DNA from: CAVOEB01 sp965249645
GTDB taxonomy: Bacteria > Pseudomonadota > Alphaproteobacteria > UBA828 > JAPUJA01
Direction of reading: 5' to 3'
Assembly (NCBI GenBank): GCA_965249645.1
Contig: CBDFML010000012.1
Location: forward strand, 372,001-436,000
DNA: 64,000 nt
Within the stretch, counting starts at the first letter, position 1, and every line of letters begins with the position of its first letter. Position numbers and translations under genes: made by a program. Under the pieces are notes generated by a model that worked only from the letters and a program-made list of their open reading frames with translations, made no database searches and was not told the DNA's origin. This document shows, piece by piece, positions 7,602-14,780 of the stretch.

Positions 7602-9605
7602 TCAGGCCGCGGGTTTGGGCAGGCCGGCGACCTTTCGGAAATCGGCGGCGGTGCCAAAGCGCATGACCGGCGGAACGTAGTCGGGCGCCTGTCTGTGGGC
7701 GAGAATATCGGCGCGCAGGTCGGCGGCCTTGGCCTTCTGCAGTTTGGTTTTCTGCTCGGCCGTCGGGCTGTGCCCGGTCTCGGCCTCGAGCTCGGCCCAC
7801 AGGGCGACAAGCTGCACCCGGTTCAGTTTCTTGAGAAAGGCCTCGTCGATCGACCAGGCCGCGCCGACGTCGGCGCCGGCGAGCTCGGCCAGGCGCACGG
7901 TCGCGGGGCGGTCGCCGGGCTCGGGATCGAAGCCGGCAAAGCTGCCGCACTGGCCGGCGACCAGGACGGCGAGGATCTGGTCGAGTTCGGTGTCGGATTG
8001 TTCGATCAGGGCCGCGATCGCCTCGCGCTCGGCCGCCGGGTCGGCCGCGTAGCTAGTGCTCGCGATCGCGGGTGTTTCGCGGTCGGGCGGCGCGAGACCG
8101 GGTAGGGCTTTGGCGAGGGTATCCCAGGCCTCGGCCAGGGTCAGGTTCTCGGCCTCGTCGTTACCGTAGATCGAACCGGGCTCGACGTCGACGTCGCGTG
8201 CGCCGAGCAGGCCGAGGATCAGGGCGATCTTGGCGGCGCGGGGGTTGCCCAACAAAGCGGTCTGTAGGGCGACGGTGCGGGTCTTGTGGGCGTCGATCAG
8301 CAGGGTCTTGGTCGGCTCGAGGGGGTTGCGTGCAGGCACGACCGGTGCCGCGGCGCCGGCGGCGGGCTTGTCCTCGGGCTTGCGTTTGATCCCCTCGTGC
8401 ACCTTGACAGCCAGGCTGTGCGGGTTGACCTCGATCACGGCGCCGGCGTTCTTGCCCTTCGCCGGTTTCCACGCCCACGAGTCAAACCAATCGACACGCT
8501 CGACGAAGGCGCACCGGCTGGCGAGATCGGCCTCGAGGGCGTCGATCGCGGCAGACTGCAGGCGCTTGAACTGCAGGAAGTCGACGAAATGCTCGCGCAT
8601 TCCGTCGCGTCCAAATCGGTCGGCAATTTCGATGGTTTCGCCGGCGTAAAGCTCGCGGTCGAACAGGGCGTTAGCGCACGGCACAGCGTCCCTGAATAGA
8701 TCCTCGGCAAGCGCGTCGGCGCTCGATCGGGTGTCCGCGGTCGCCGCTTTGGCCTCGCCGATGGCCGCGGCCTGGTTCTTCGGCTCGGCGCGACTAAGCA
8801 CCTGGGCGCTGGCGAGGTTGATTGCGCCGGCGGCGAAGGCGGTCCGCGCCGTGGGCGCGAGCTCGCGCAGCTTGAGGCGCTTTTGCACCAGGCGTTGCGA
8901 CAGGCCGACGCGGCCCGCGATCTTCTCAGTCGACCAACCGCGCTCGATCAGAGCGGCGAAGGCGTCGGCCTCGTCGAGGGGGTGCATGGTCTCGCGCTGC
9001 ACGTTCTCGACGGTGCCGATTGCGATCGCCTCGGCGTCGTCGACGTCGGTCTCGACCTTGACGGGCAGGGGATGATCGGCGGGCAGGGTGCCGGCCTCGA
9101 TCAGCCGGCCGACCGCGCGCCAGCGGCGGCCGCCGGCGAGGATCTCGAGCGAGCCGTCGTCGAGGCGACGCCCGATGAGGTTTTGCAGGATGCCGCGCGC
9201 GGCGATCTCGGCCGCGAGCACGGCCAGGGCGTCGTCGTCGGTTTCCTGGCGGCGGAGATTGAGCGGCGAGATCGCGAGCCGGTTGTGGGGCACGAGCTCG
9301 AGGCCGAAGCGCAGCGCGTCGATCCCGCCGTCGTCGACGCGGGGCGGGGCGCTTTCGCCGAGCAGTTCGCCGGCGGTGCAGCCGAGGCCGGTCGCGATCT
9401 TCTGCAGGGTGTCGACCTGGATCGCGGTTTGCTTGCCGGCGAGCAGGTTCGACAGGGTCTTGTGGTCGGACAGGCCGGCGCGGCGCGCGAGCTCGCTCAG
9501 CGACAGCCCGTTCCGGCGGGTGTCGATCCGTTCGACGATCGCGGCGGTGGGGGTGACGGTCTCGGGACCGGTCGAGCCGGGGGCCGGGGTTGTCGTGGTG
9601 GTCAT
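7602..9605 (-). CDS. XRE helix-turn-helix fused to ParB-type protein
   Basis: This 667-residue protein has three parts. Residues ~28-85 form an XRE-type helix-turn-helix (LSLSELARRAGLSDHKTLSN). Residues ~105-260 form a ParB-like region with the box ILAGGRRWRAVGRL, then TVENVQRETMHPLDEADAF and a KorB-like helix-turn-helix (EKIAGRVGLSQRLVQKRLK). A long acidic C-terminus of unknown role follows. No ParA gene is visible, so a role as a phage regulator or ParB-type nuclease/CTPase is at least as likely as partition. Only 3 bp separate it from xis downstream, and it follows two small genes in one leftward operon. Confidence 0.87.
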   Translation of the reverse strand: MTTTTTPAPGSTGPETVTPTAAIVERIDTRRNGLSLSELARRAGLSDHKTLSNLLAGKQTAIQVDTLQKIATGLGCTAGELLGESAPPRVDDGGIDALRFGLELVPHNRLAISPLNLRRQETDDDALAVLAAEIAARGILQNLIGRRLDDGSLEILAGGRRWRAVGRLIEAGTLPADHPLPVKVETDVDDAEAIAIGTVENVQRETMHPLDEADAFAALIERGWSTEKIAGRVGLSQRLVQKRLKLRELAPTARTAFAAGAINLASAQVLSRAEPKNQAAAIGEAKAATADTRSSADALAEDLFRDAVPCANALFDRELYAGETIEIADRFGRDGMREHFVDFLQFKRLQSAAIDALEADLASRCAFVERVDWFDSWAWKPAKGKNAGAVIEVNPHSLAVKVHEGIKRKPEDKPAAGAAAPVVPARNPLEPTKTLLIDAHKTRTVALQTALLGNPRAAKIALILGLLGARDVDVEPGSIYGNDEAENLTLAEAWDTLAKALPGLAPPDRETPAIASTSYAADPAAEREAIAALIEQSDTELDQILAVLVAGQCGSFAGFDPEPGDRPATVRLAELAGADVGAAWSIDEAFLKKLNRVQLVALWAELEAETGHSPTAEQKTKLQKAKAADLRADILAHRQAPDYVPPVMRFGTAADFRKVAGLPKPAA

Positions 9606-9606
9606 G

Positions 9607-9717
9607 TCAATTCTCCGAGAAGAGTGGGGCGAAGGGGGTGAGAAAGGCGTCGAGCGCGCCCAGGGCCGCCGCGAGCAGCAGGGCCAGGACGAACCAGGGA
9701 AGGAGGCGGGCCGGCAT
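9607..9717 (-). CDS. Small membrane protein (36 aa)
   Basis: A short ORF of 36 codons whose ATG overlaps the stop of the upstream gene as ATGA (9715-9719), which points to coupled translation. The product is almost entirely one hydrophobic segment (LLPWFVLALLLAAALGALDA). Its stop lies 1 bp before the start of the XRE-ParB gene. Function unknown; it could be a phage exclusion or membrane-anchoring peptide, but this is a guess. Confidence 0.55.
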   Translation of the reverse strand: MPARLLPWFVLALLLAAALGALDAFLTPFAPLFSEN

Positions 9718-10010
9718 CACGCGCCCGGCGAACGGCGTTCGCCCGGTCGGGCGGCGGGCGCGACGGGTTCGACGCCGGCCAGGGGCACGAGCGGGTGCGT
9801 GCCATCGGGCAGACGGACGATGACGCGCGCGCCGTCGTAGGCGGCGATCCGGCCCTCGAGGCCGGTCGCGGCGATGCGCACGGGCTGACCCATGTGCAGG
9901 GCCTTGGCCGCGGGACGCGGCGCGGCGAGCAGGGCGCGCGCCCCGGCGGCGGGGCAGACGCGGCGACAGGCGGCGAAGTCGATAACGCTGATTGGAGATC
10001 CGGCAGTCAT
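9717..10010 (-). CDS. Hypothetical small early prophage protein (97 aa)
   Basis: The start is well marked by AGGAGG about 6 bp before ATG 10010. Residues 43-80 form a small beta-rich stretch (GQPVRIAATGLEGRIAAYDG, then RVIVRLPDGTHPLVPL) resembling SH3/KOW-like folds; the rest is Ala/Pro/Arg-rich. It is the first gene of the leftward operon that also encodes the 36-aa membrane peptide, XRE-ParB, Xis and Int. I do not recognise a family. Confidence 0.6.
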   Translation of the reverse strand: MTAGSPISVIDFAACRRVCPAAGARALLAAPRPAAKALHMGQPVRIAATGLEGRIAAYDGARVIVRLPDGTHPLVPLAGVEPVAPAARPGERRSPGA

Positions 10011-10049
10011 TCGGCCCTCCTGTGCGGGGTGAGGGTCGAACGTTAATCA

Positions 10050-10078
10050 CATTTCGTTATAATGACAATAACGAAATG
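10050..10078. promoter_or_regulatory. Operator-like inverted repeat upstream of the leftward early operon
   Basis: An 11-bp perfect inverted repeat CATTTCGTTAT / ATAACGAAATG with a 7-bp spacer. The half-site CGTTAT recurs at 10110 and at 10709, next to the repressor/Cro intergenic region. The stretch 10045-10140 is strikingly AT-rich for this prophage. A TTGTCA box on the minus strand (10063-10068) lies inside the repeat, so a protein bound here would block the leftward promoter. The best candidate binder is the repressor at 10157-10660. Confidence 0.6.
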
Positions 10079-10156
10079 ATATAATTTATCTGAAATAAAT
10101 AACATACGGCGTTATAAATCGAACGATCTAAACGTGCTATGGTTGAAAAGGAGGGG

Positions 10157-10660
10157 TTAGTTCTCGTTCCGCCGCGCGCGAAAGGAGGGCTCTTTGTCGT
10201 GCAGCGTGGTGGAGAACCGCGCCTCGGCGGGTTCTTCCAGGCTTCCGGGGCGCGGCATGGAGCCCAAGAGCAGATAATCGGTGGAGACGTTGAGCGCGAG
10301 CGCCAGGCGGATGATCTCGTCGAAGGCGGGTTCGGCCTCGGCGGCCTCGATCGCCATGTAGCGGGTCGCGCGAATCTCGGCGTGAGCGCAGAGCGCCGAC
10401 GTATTGACGAAGCCCGACGCCTTGCGCGCCGTATAGAGGCGGGTCGCAAAATCGGCGAGGCGTTCCTGGGGCGCGGGCTCGGAGATAATGTCGGATGGCT
10501 CGCAATGGAGCGCGCCCGCGAGGCGGCCCATATAGTCCGCCGTGATTTTGCGCTTGCCCATCTCAAGATTGGTGATCTGGGGCTGCGTCACGTTGATGCG
10601 CTCGGCCAGCTCGGCCTGCGTGAGCCCGGCGGCGCGGCGAAGCTCCCTCAATCGGTTCAT
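10157..10660 (-). CDS. XRE-family phage repressor with two helix-turn-helix segments
   Basis: I start it at ATG 10660 (MNRLRELRRAAG); the frame extends to 10705, but the extra N-terminus lacks HTH character. Residues 1-55 are a canonical XRE domain (GLTQAELAERINVTQPQITN). Residues ~75-140 form a second XRE-like fold (LYTARKASGFVNTSALCAHA, then MAIEAAEAEPAFDEI, LALALNVSTDYLLLG), so the protein is a double-headed regulator without a LexA-type peptidase domain. It is divergent from the Cro-like gene across a 95-bp AT-rich region, as in a CI/Cro switch. It is the probable lysogeny repressor. Confidence 0.85.
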   Translation of the reverse strand: MNRLRELRRAAGLTQAELAERINVTQPQITNLEMGKRKITADYMGRLAGALHCEPSDIISEPAPQERLADFATRLYTARKASGFVNTSALCAHAEIRATRYMAIEAAEAEPAFDEIIRLALALNVSTDYLLLGSMPRPGSLEEPAEARFSTTLHDKEPSFRARRNEN

Positions 10661-10705
10661 GTCGAAGAGAGTTTTGCGCCGGGGCCATCGCGGGTCCAAT
10701 GGCAA

Positions 10706-10755
10706 GTCGTTATTTATCTTGAAATTTCCTATAACAATTTATTATATCTAAGCAT
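10706..10755. promoter_or_regulatory. Divergent repressor/cro promoter-operator region
   Basis: AT-rich spacer between two divergent regulators. On the + strand TTGAAA (10719-10724), a 17-bp gap and TTATAT (10742-10747) make a plausible promoter with a start point only a few bases before ATG 10756, so the cro-like mRNA would be nearly leaderless. A GTTAT...ATAAC pair (10709-10735) echoes the CGTTAT half-sites at 10055-10073. Confidence 0.5.
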
Positions 10756-11016
10756 ATGAAACCCATCGAGTGGCGACGTCAAGCAAAACTGACGCAGACC
10801 GAGGCGGCCAAGCTGATCGGCTGCACCCAGCCCGCCTACAGCAATTACGAACGGGGCGCGGTGGTGCCGCCGGCCGAAACGGTGATTCGCTGGTACGCGG
10901 CGAGCACCGGCTCGGTCACGCCGATGGATTTCTACGAGCTGCCCCCAGAGGCGGATAACGACAACAGCGCGCCGCAAACATCGCAACCCGATGGAGACCC
11001 CGTGATGAGCGGATGA
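10756..11016 (+). CDS. Cro-like XRE DNA-binding protein
   Basis: The 86-residue protein has an XRE/Cro-type helix-turn-helix at residues 8-45 (AKLTQTEAAKLIGCTQPAYS, then NYERGAVVPPAETVIRW). The C-terminal 30 residues are acidic and probably flexible. It is divergent from the two-headed repressor and opens the rightward early region, the position of cro in lambdoid phages. No clear ribosome site precedes the ATG, in line with a leaderless or very short leader transcript. Confidence 0.85.
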   Translation: MKPIEWRRQAKLTQTEAAKLIGCTQPAYSNYERGAVVPPAETVIRWYAASTGSVTPMDFYELPPEADNDNSAPQTSQPDGDPVMSG

Positions 11017-11113
11017 CCCGGCGGTTGTCGATCAGGCGCTCCCGCGCGCCGCGCCGCCGCCCCCGGCTCCCGGCACCCGTACAGTGCGCCGGCTTCTCCC
11101 GGCCGGGGGCGGC

Positions 11114-11521
11114 ATGACGAGCTGGATTACCCATTTCGGCGCCAATCCCGATAGCTGGAATATCGACACCGGCGGCGACGACGGCAGAAGCGGCGACGGC
11201 ATGCCCGGCGTCGCGCTGTTCGGCGATGCGGTCCGGGCGTGGGCGCTGCTACAGAAACGCGACGTTACCGTGACCGAGGCGGCGCAGGCCTTCGCCGTGC
11301 CGCCCGAGCTGATCCGCGAGGCCGCCGAGTACGACGCCGGCATGACGGTGGTCGGCGAACCGATCGGGCTCAAGGGAACGCTGAGCGAGCACCATCTGGG
11401 CAACGCCGTGCAGGTCTGGGCGCTCACGCCGGCCCCTCGTTCGGCGGTCACGGTCGCCGACGCGGCGCTCGCGTTCAACCTGCGGCCCGAGCGGATCCGC
11501 GAGGCGATCGAGGAACATTAG
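11114..11521 (+). CDS. Hypothetical protein with duplicated helix-turn-helix-like segments
   Basis: I prefer ATG 11114 (MTSWITHF); the frame opens at 11084. The 135-residue product contains two similar segments: VTVTEAAQAFAVPPELIREA (~54-73) and VTVADAALAFNLRPERIREA (~113-132). Each reads like a helix-turn-helix with the pattern VTVxxAAxAFxxxPExIREA, each preceded by a related (A)VxVWAL helix. This suggests an internal duplication and a DNA-binding role, for example as an early phage regulator. No family recognised. Confidence 0.6.
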   Translation: MTSWITHFGANPDSWNIDTGGDDGRSGDGMPGVALFGDAVRAWALLQKRDVTVTEAAQAFAVPPELIREAAEYDAGMTVVGEPIGLKGTLSEHHLGNAVQVWALTPAPRSAVTVADAALAFNLRPERIREAIEEH

Positions 11522-11588
11522 TCGATGTACCTCGCCGGCGACGTGATCGAGCACGCCGGCGAGTAACACAAACCCAAGCGAGGACACT

Positions 11589-11999
11589 ATGGAAAACGAG
11601 CAATTTCAATTCGTCGCCGACCAGCTCGTCGGCAATATCGCGTCGTTCATGGTCGACCGGATCCGCGACAACGCGGGATTCAAGTTCATGCCCGAGGCGC
11701 AGCAAAAAGAGGCGATCGACGAGGCCAAGGCGAGCGCGGTCGATCTCGTCGATCGGGCTGTCGAGCTGATCGCGGCGGCGGATAAGACCGTCGTCAAGGT
11801 CGAGCTGAAAAAGATCGTGAGCACCGGCAAGAAAGTGACCGGAACGATCGAGGCCTCGTCGAAGGACGAGCATATCGCCGAGCTCGTCGGCGCGGCGGGT
11901 GGATGGGTGTTCGTGACGCTCGCCGACGCCGAGCAGTTCAAGGGCGGCACGGTGCCGGATCCCGAGCCCGACCAGCGCGAGCTCGACGACGCGGTCTAG
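11589..11999 (+). CDS. Hypothetical early prophage protein (136 aa)
   Basis: A 136-residue acidic protein with alternating helices in the first half (VADQLVGNIASFMVDRIRDN, then an AQQKEAIDEAKASAVDL segment) and a beta-rich second half (VVKVELKKIVSTGKKVTGTI). ATG 11589 follows a GCGAGGA ribosome site. The run of small early genes begins here; the next gene starts within 3 bp of its stop. Function unknown. Confidence 0.6.
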   Translation: MENEQFQFVADQLVGNIASFMVDRIRDNAGFKFMPEAQQKEAIDEAKASAVDLVDRAVELIAAADKTVVKVELKKIVSTGKKVTGTIEASSKDEHIAELVGAAGGWVFVTLADAEQFKGGTVPDPEPDQRELDDAV

Positions 12000-12002
12000 G
12001 TG

Positions 12003-12228
12003 ATGCCACAGGCGGTGACCATCGGCGAAATGATCCGCGAGGTCGAGCGCGAGCTCGCCATGCGCAAACGGGTTTACCCGAACCTGGTCGAGCGCGGGTC
12101 GATCGGCAGCGCGCAAGCCGCACGCCAGGTGCGCGAGCTGCACGCGGCGGGGCGGGTGCTCGAGCGGGTCGCGGCGAAGGATCCGACGCTCACGATCGAG
12201 CCGGATAGTCCGGCGGGGGCGGAAAATG
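12003..12228 (+). CDS. Small helical protein whose frame lacks its own stop
   Basis: The first ~75 residues (IGEMIREVERELAMRKRVYP, then GSIGSAQAARQVRELHAAGR) read as a genuine helical protein, of the kind found in phage early regions. The frame is not closed here: it runs on in Arg/Pro/Gly-rich shadow sequence of the next gene and, in the same frame, into the zinc-ribbon gene ending at 12845. Adding one G to the G5 run at 12214-12218 would place a TGA over the ATG of the next gene as ATGA, the junction used by most neighbours. I read this as a 1-bp deletion, or a fused 280-residue product as it stands. Confidence 0.5.
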
Positions 12229-12543
12229 AGCGACCAGGACCACGATTTCGCCCGGCCCGATCATGCCTCAATCGACCCGCTCGCAGGCCGGTCGATCGAG
12301 GGCTCGGGGCCGGGACCGATCACCTACGCCAAGGTCGGCGGGCCGCCGACGGACTGGCACAGCCTCGAGATACTGCTCGAGGGCGTGGCGATCAAAGACG
12401 TGATCGAGGCCGACGTGGGCGCGGGCTGGATCCGCCATTTCACGCGCGACGACTACGGGTGGATTATCGAGCGCGCCGAGGGCGGGGCGGTGATCTCGAC
12501 CACGCACGGGCGGGTCGAGATCCTGCGGCGGGCGGCGGCATGA
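12226..12543 (+). CDS. Hypothetical early prophage protein (105 aa)
   Basis: A 105-residue acidic protein with a beta-rich second half (EILLEGVAIKDVIEADVGAG, WIIERAEGGAVISTTHGRVE). The ATG follows GGGGGCGGAA and the TGA overlaps the ATG of the next gene (12540-12543), so it sits in a tight translationally coupled chain. The overlapping frame of the previous gene looks like a shadow over this stretch. Function unknown. Confidence 0.6.
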   Translation: MSDQDHDFARPDHASIDPLAGRSIEGSGPGPITYAKVGGPPTDWHSLEILLEGVAIKDVIEADVGAGWIRHFTRDDYGWIIERAEGGAVISTTHGRVEILRRAAA

Positions 12544-12845
12544 GCTGCCGCGCGCGGATCCACAGCTACTCCGAAACGGGCGCCCTCCGCGCCCTTTGGC
12601 CGGCGCCCGCGCTGGCCGGCGGGCGGCCACGCTCCGGGGCCGCCGGAACACCGACGGCGGGCGCACACTCCAGGGCGCCGGCCAACCCTGAAACACCGAA
12701 CCCGCGGCCGCCGTGGTGGCGCCGCGCGCTGTGCCGGCTCGGCTGGCATGCCTGGAAAATCCTGACGATCAACGGGGCGCAGTTCTGGAATTGCCGGGCC
12801 TGCGATCACACCGAGCGGCGGCGATGCCGGCGGCGGCCGTTCTAG
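12540..12845 (+). CDS. Small protein with C-terminal zinc-ribbon-like motif
   Basis: Starts at ATG 12540, overlapping the previous stop. The first ~60 residues are low-complexity. The last ~35 carry CRLGWHAW, a 10-residue gap, then NCRACDHTERR, a Cys/His cluster that could bind zinc and is frequent in small phage proteins. Because the frame is continuous with the ORF that begins at 12003, the two may be read as one product. Function unknown. Confidence 0.5.
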   Translation: MSCRARIHSYSETGALRALWPAPALAGGRPRSGAAGTPTAGAHSRAPANPETPNPRPPWWRRALCRLGWHAWKILTINGAQFWNCRACDHTERRRCRRRPF

Positions 12846-13654
12846 CGCGCGCCCGGCGCCCGCCGCGGCGCCCGCCGACCTGTCCGCGGTGTTGGCGGGG
12901 TCGGCGGCTGCTCGAGCGGGATCTGACCTTCCTGGGGCGCGCGCTCGAGGAACTGAGCGAGAAAGCGCGCGAGCGCGAGACACGGCTCGCCGAGGCGATT
13001 GAGATCCAAGGGGGCGCCATGACGGAATCAGCAATCACGATCGAAGTCGACCCGGCAGCGCTGCGCGCCGAGGTGTTCCGGCGCTGCGCCAGCGGCGAGA
13101 CCATGCGCACGGTCGGCGCGGCGACGGGGCTCAGCACGCCGCAGACCTCGTTTCTGAAACAGCGATATTCCGACGAATGGCATGCGGCGAAGGCGGCCGT
13201 TGCCGCCGGCGCGCACCGCGCCACTGAGCGCCTTCCGCCCGGTTTTCTTTGGCAGGCCCTTGAGCAGTTGATCGAGCTCGCGGGCGCCCGAGATCCGGGT
13301 AAACCGGTTCGCCGCCATCACTCGACCGCTGCGGCAGGGGCCGAGCCTGAGGATCTGCGCGGCCGGCGGCCGACCAGCCTGCTCGAGCAGTCCGACCAGG
13401 CGCGCCGGCGGCGCGAGCTCGAGCCGCAGCTCGCGACGCTGGCCGCGGTCGAGGGCACGTCGCTTGAGGCGGTGGTGCTGTGGCTGGGCGAGGCCAACGA
13501 CGACGAGGTTCTACTGCAGGACGGGCCGGCGGGGCGCGCCTGGCGGGTCAACGGCCGGCATGTCCTGACCGATACCGAGCTGGTGCGGCGCGCGAACGTC
13601 GTTCGCCGGCAGCGCGGGATGCCGGGTTTCAAGATCGAGGGGATCGGGGAATGA
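12824..13654 (+). CDS. Hypothetical protein carrying a segment derived from an inverted tail-gene copy
   Basis: The start is uncertain: ATG 12824 includes a CPRCW motif and a coiled-coil-like helix (LERDLTFLGRALEELSEKAR). ATG 13019 (MTESAITIEV), after AAGGGGG, gives a 211-residue protein and is a strong alternative. From 13019 an HTH-like segment (GETMRTVGAATGLSTPQ) is visible. Bases 13199-13332 are a 127/134-identical inverted copy of the 5' end of the HK97-gp10-like tail gene (25847-25980), so ~45 residues here are encoded by antisense tail-gene sequence. The C-terminal part (ATLAAVEGTSLEAVVLWLGE) looks like normal protein. Confidence 0.55.
   Translation: MPAAAVLARARRPPRRPPTCPRCWRGRRLLERDLTFLGRALEELSEKARERETRLAEAIEIQGGAMTESAITIEVDPAALRAEVFRRCASGETMRTVGAATGLSTPQTSFLKQRYSDEWHAAKAAVAAGAHRATERLPPGFLWQALEQLIELAGARDPGKPVRRHHSTAAAGAEPEDLRGRRPTSLLEQSDQARRRRELEPQLATLAAVEGTSLEAVVLWLGEANDDEVLLQDGPAGRAWRVNGRHVLTDTELVRRANVVRRQRGMPGFKIEGIGE
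13199..13332 (+). repeat. Inverted repeat copy A (partner 25847-25980)
   Basis: This 134-bp stretch equals the reverse complement of 25847-25980 at 127 of 134 positions by direct reading. The partner covers the end of the head-tail adaptor gene and the first ~40 codons of the gp10-like gene. Copy A lies inside an unrelated early gene, on the opposite strand. Confidence 0.9.
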
Positions 13655-13944
13655 ACGGGACGGCGACGACGAGCTGCACGCGCGCAGGCTGCGCGCGGCC
13701 GGCGGCGGGGTATCCGGTGATCCGGTTCTGGGCGGCGGGCGACGCGGGCCGGGCGCCCGAAGAGGCGGCAACGGCTACGTTTCCGGGCTTGCGGCTCTGT
13801 TCGGCGTGCCGGGCGGTCGTGACGCTCGAGGATCTGTCCGCGACCGAAAGCTGGCAGGCGTTCGAGCGCGCGTTCGCGGCGGCCGAGAAGCCGGCACCGG
13901 ATCGGGCGAGCGCAGGGCTGCTGTTCGCGGAGCTCGCGCAATGA
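13651..13944 (+). CDS. Small Cys-rich protein, probable zinc binder
   Basis: A 97-residue protein whose ATG overlaps the previous stop (ATGA). It has CTRAGC near residue 9 and CSAC near 50, four cysteines spaced as in a treble-clef or zinc-ribbon fold, followed by a helical C-terminus (ESWQAFERAFAAAEKP). Part of the coupled chain of small early genes. Function unknown. Confidence 0.6.
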   Translation: MNGTATTSCTRAGCARPAAGYPVIRFWAAGDAGRAPEEAATATFPGLRLCSACRAVVTLEDLSATESWQAFERAFAAAEKPAPDRASAGLLFAELAQ

Positions 13945-13997
13945 CGCGCGTCGCGATCCGACGTCGGCGCCTGCAAGCGCCGGGGGCAGCGTCGTGA
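13941..13997 (+). CDS. Possible 18-residue leader peptide
   Basis: A very short basic ORF (MTRVAIRRRRLQAPGAAS) that starts by ATGA overlap with the upstream gene and ends in a GTGA overlap with the downstream one. It may serve only to carry ribosomes across the junction. Retained because both overlaps are exact. Confidence 0.3.
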   Translation: MTRVAIRRRRLQAPGAAS

Positions 13998-14191
13998 AGT
14001 GCGTCAACTTCTATCGCGGGCTCGAGGACGCGCCGGGCGTCGAGCTCTCGATCCACGATTCCGAGACCGGGCAGAGCGAGCGGATCGCGCTTTCGGATCG
14101 CAAGGCGCTCGACCTGCTCGACCAGCTCGCCGGCCTGGTGCGCGGGCGCATGGGCGCGCTGCTCGACGAGATCCAAGACGGGATCCGGTGA
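13994..14191 (+). CDS. Hypothetical early prophage protein (65 aa)
   Basis: GTG start at 13994 overlapping the TGA of the preceding mini-ORF. The 65-residue product has a beta hairpin (GVELSIHDSETGQSERIALS) and one long amphipathic helix (KALDLLDQLAGLVRGRMGAL). The TGA at 14189-14191 overlaps the next ATG. Function unknown. Confidence 0.55.
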   Translation: MKCVNFYRGLEDAPGVELSIHDSETGQSERIALSDRKALDLLDQLAGLVRGRMGALLDEIQDGIR

Positions 14192-14526
14192 TGGAACCCG
14201 GCGACACGGTGCTGGTCGACTATCCGGGCTATTGGGCCGACGGGCTCGAGGTCACGGTCAAGGCGATCCGGCGGCACAAGCTGCTCGGGCTGCCGGTGAT
14301 CTCATTCGAGCAGGATTGGGCGCGTCGCGGGTTTCCGGCCGCCGGCGTGATTACCTACGGCCTGCCGGCGTGGCGGTTTCGCTGGCTGCGCTCGGCGCGT
14401 TTCGAGCGCCAACAGCGGGCCGCCATGCGGCGCGCGGCGCCCGGCTCGCCCGAGATCGGGATCGTCGACGTGGTCGGCGAGGGCGTGCTGCGCCGGCGCG
14501 GCGGCGGCCAGGCGGGGCGGGCATGA
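14191..14526 (+). CDS. Hypothetical early prophage protein (111 aa)
   Basis: The protein opens with MEPGDTVLVDYPGYWADGLE, a small beta-barrel-like start (SH3/KOW type), followed by a basic C-terminus rich in Arg. The ATG shares its first base with the preceding TGA; the stop overlaps the next ATG. The next gene begins with a similar segment, so the two may be related. Function unknown. Confidence 0.55.
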   Translation: MEPGDTVLVDYPGYWADGLEVTVKAIRRHKLLGLPVISFEQDWARRGFPAAGVITYGLPAWRFRWLRSARFERQQRAAMRRAAPGSPEIGIVDVVGEGVLRRRGGGQAGRA

Positions 14527-14780
14527 TTGTGCGCGACGACGTCGTACAGATCCGGGCGCCGGGTCATTGGGCGCACGGCCGGCATGGCGTCGTCGTCGGC
14601 GTGGAACGGCGCTGGCGGGTGCGGCTTGGCGACAAGCAAGTGACCGTGAAGATCGTTCACAACGGCGGCATCGAGAATCGGGTCTTCCGGCTGCGCGCGC
14701 TCAGGCGCGTGCGCAATCCGCTGTTCGATCCGCTGAGCGGCCGGGCGCTCGCCGCCCAGGGCACAGGGGGCCGGCGATGA
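14523..14780 (+). CDS. Hypothetical early prophage protein (85 aa)
   Basis: A beta-rich basic protein (IVRDDVVQIRAPGHWAHGRH, then VVVGVERRWRVRLGDKQV) whose start, D-V-V-Q-I-x-APGHWAxG, resembles the V-L-V-x-Y-P-G-Y-W-A-D-G segment of the upstream gene. This suggests duplicated small barrels, perhaps nucleic-acid-binding. ATGA overlaps at both ends. Function unknown. Confidence 0.55.
   Translation: MIVRDDVVQIRAPGHWAHGRHGVVVGVERRWRVRLGDKQVTVKIVHNGGIENRVFRLRALRRVRNPLFDPLSGRALAAQGTGGRR

Noticed and set aside
7602..9605. ParB as evidence for a plasmid rather than a prophage
   Set aside because: att repeats, integrase and a full phage gene order are present, and there is no ParA.
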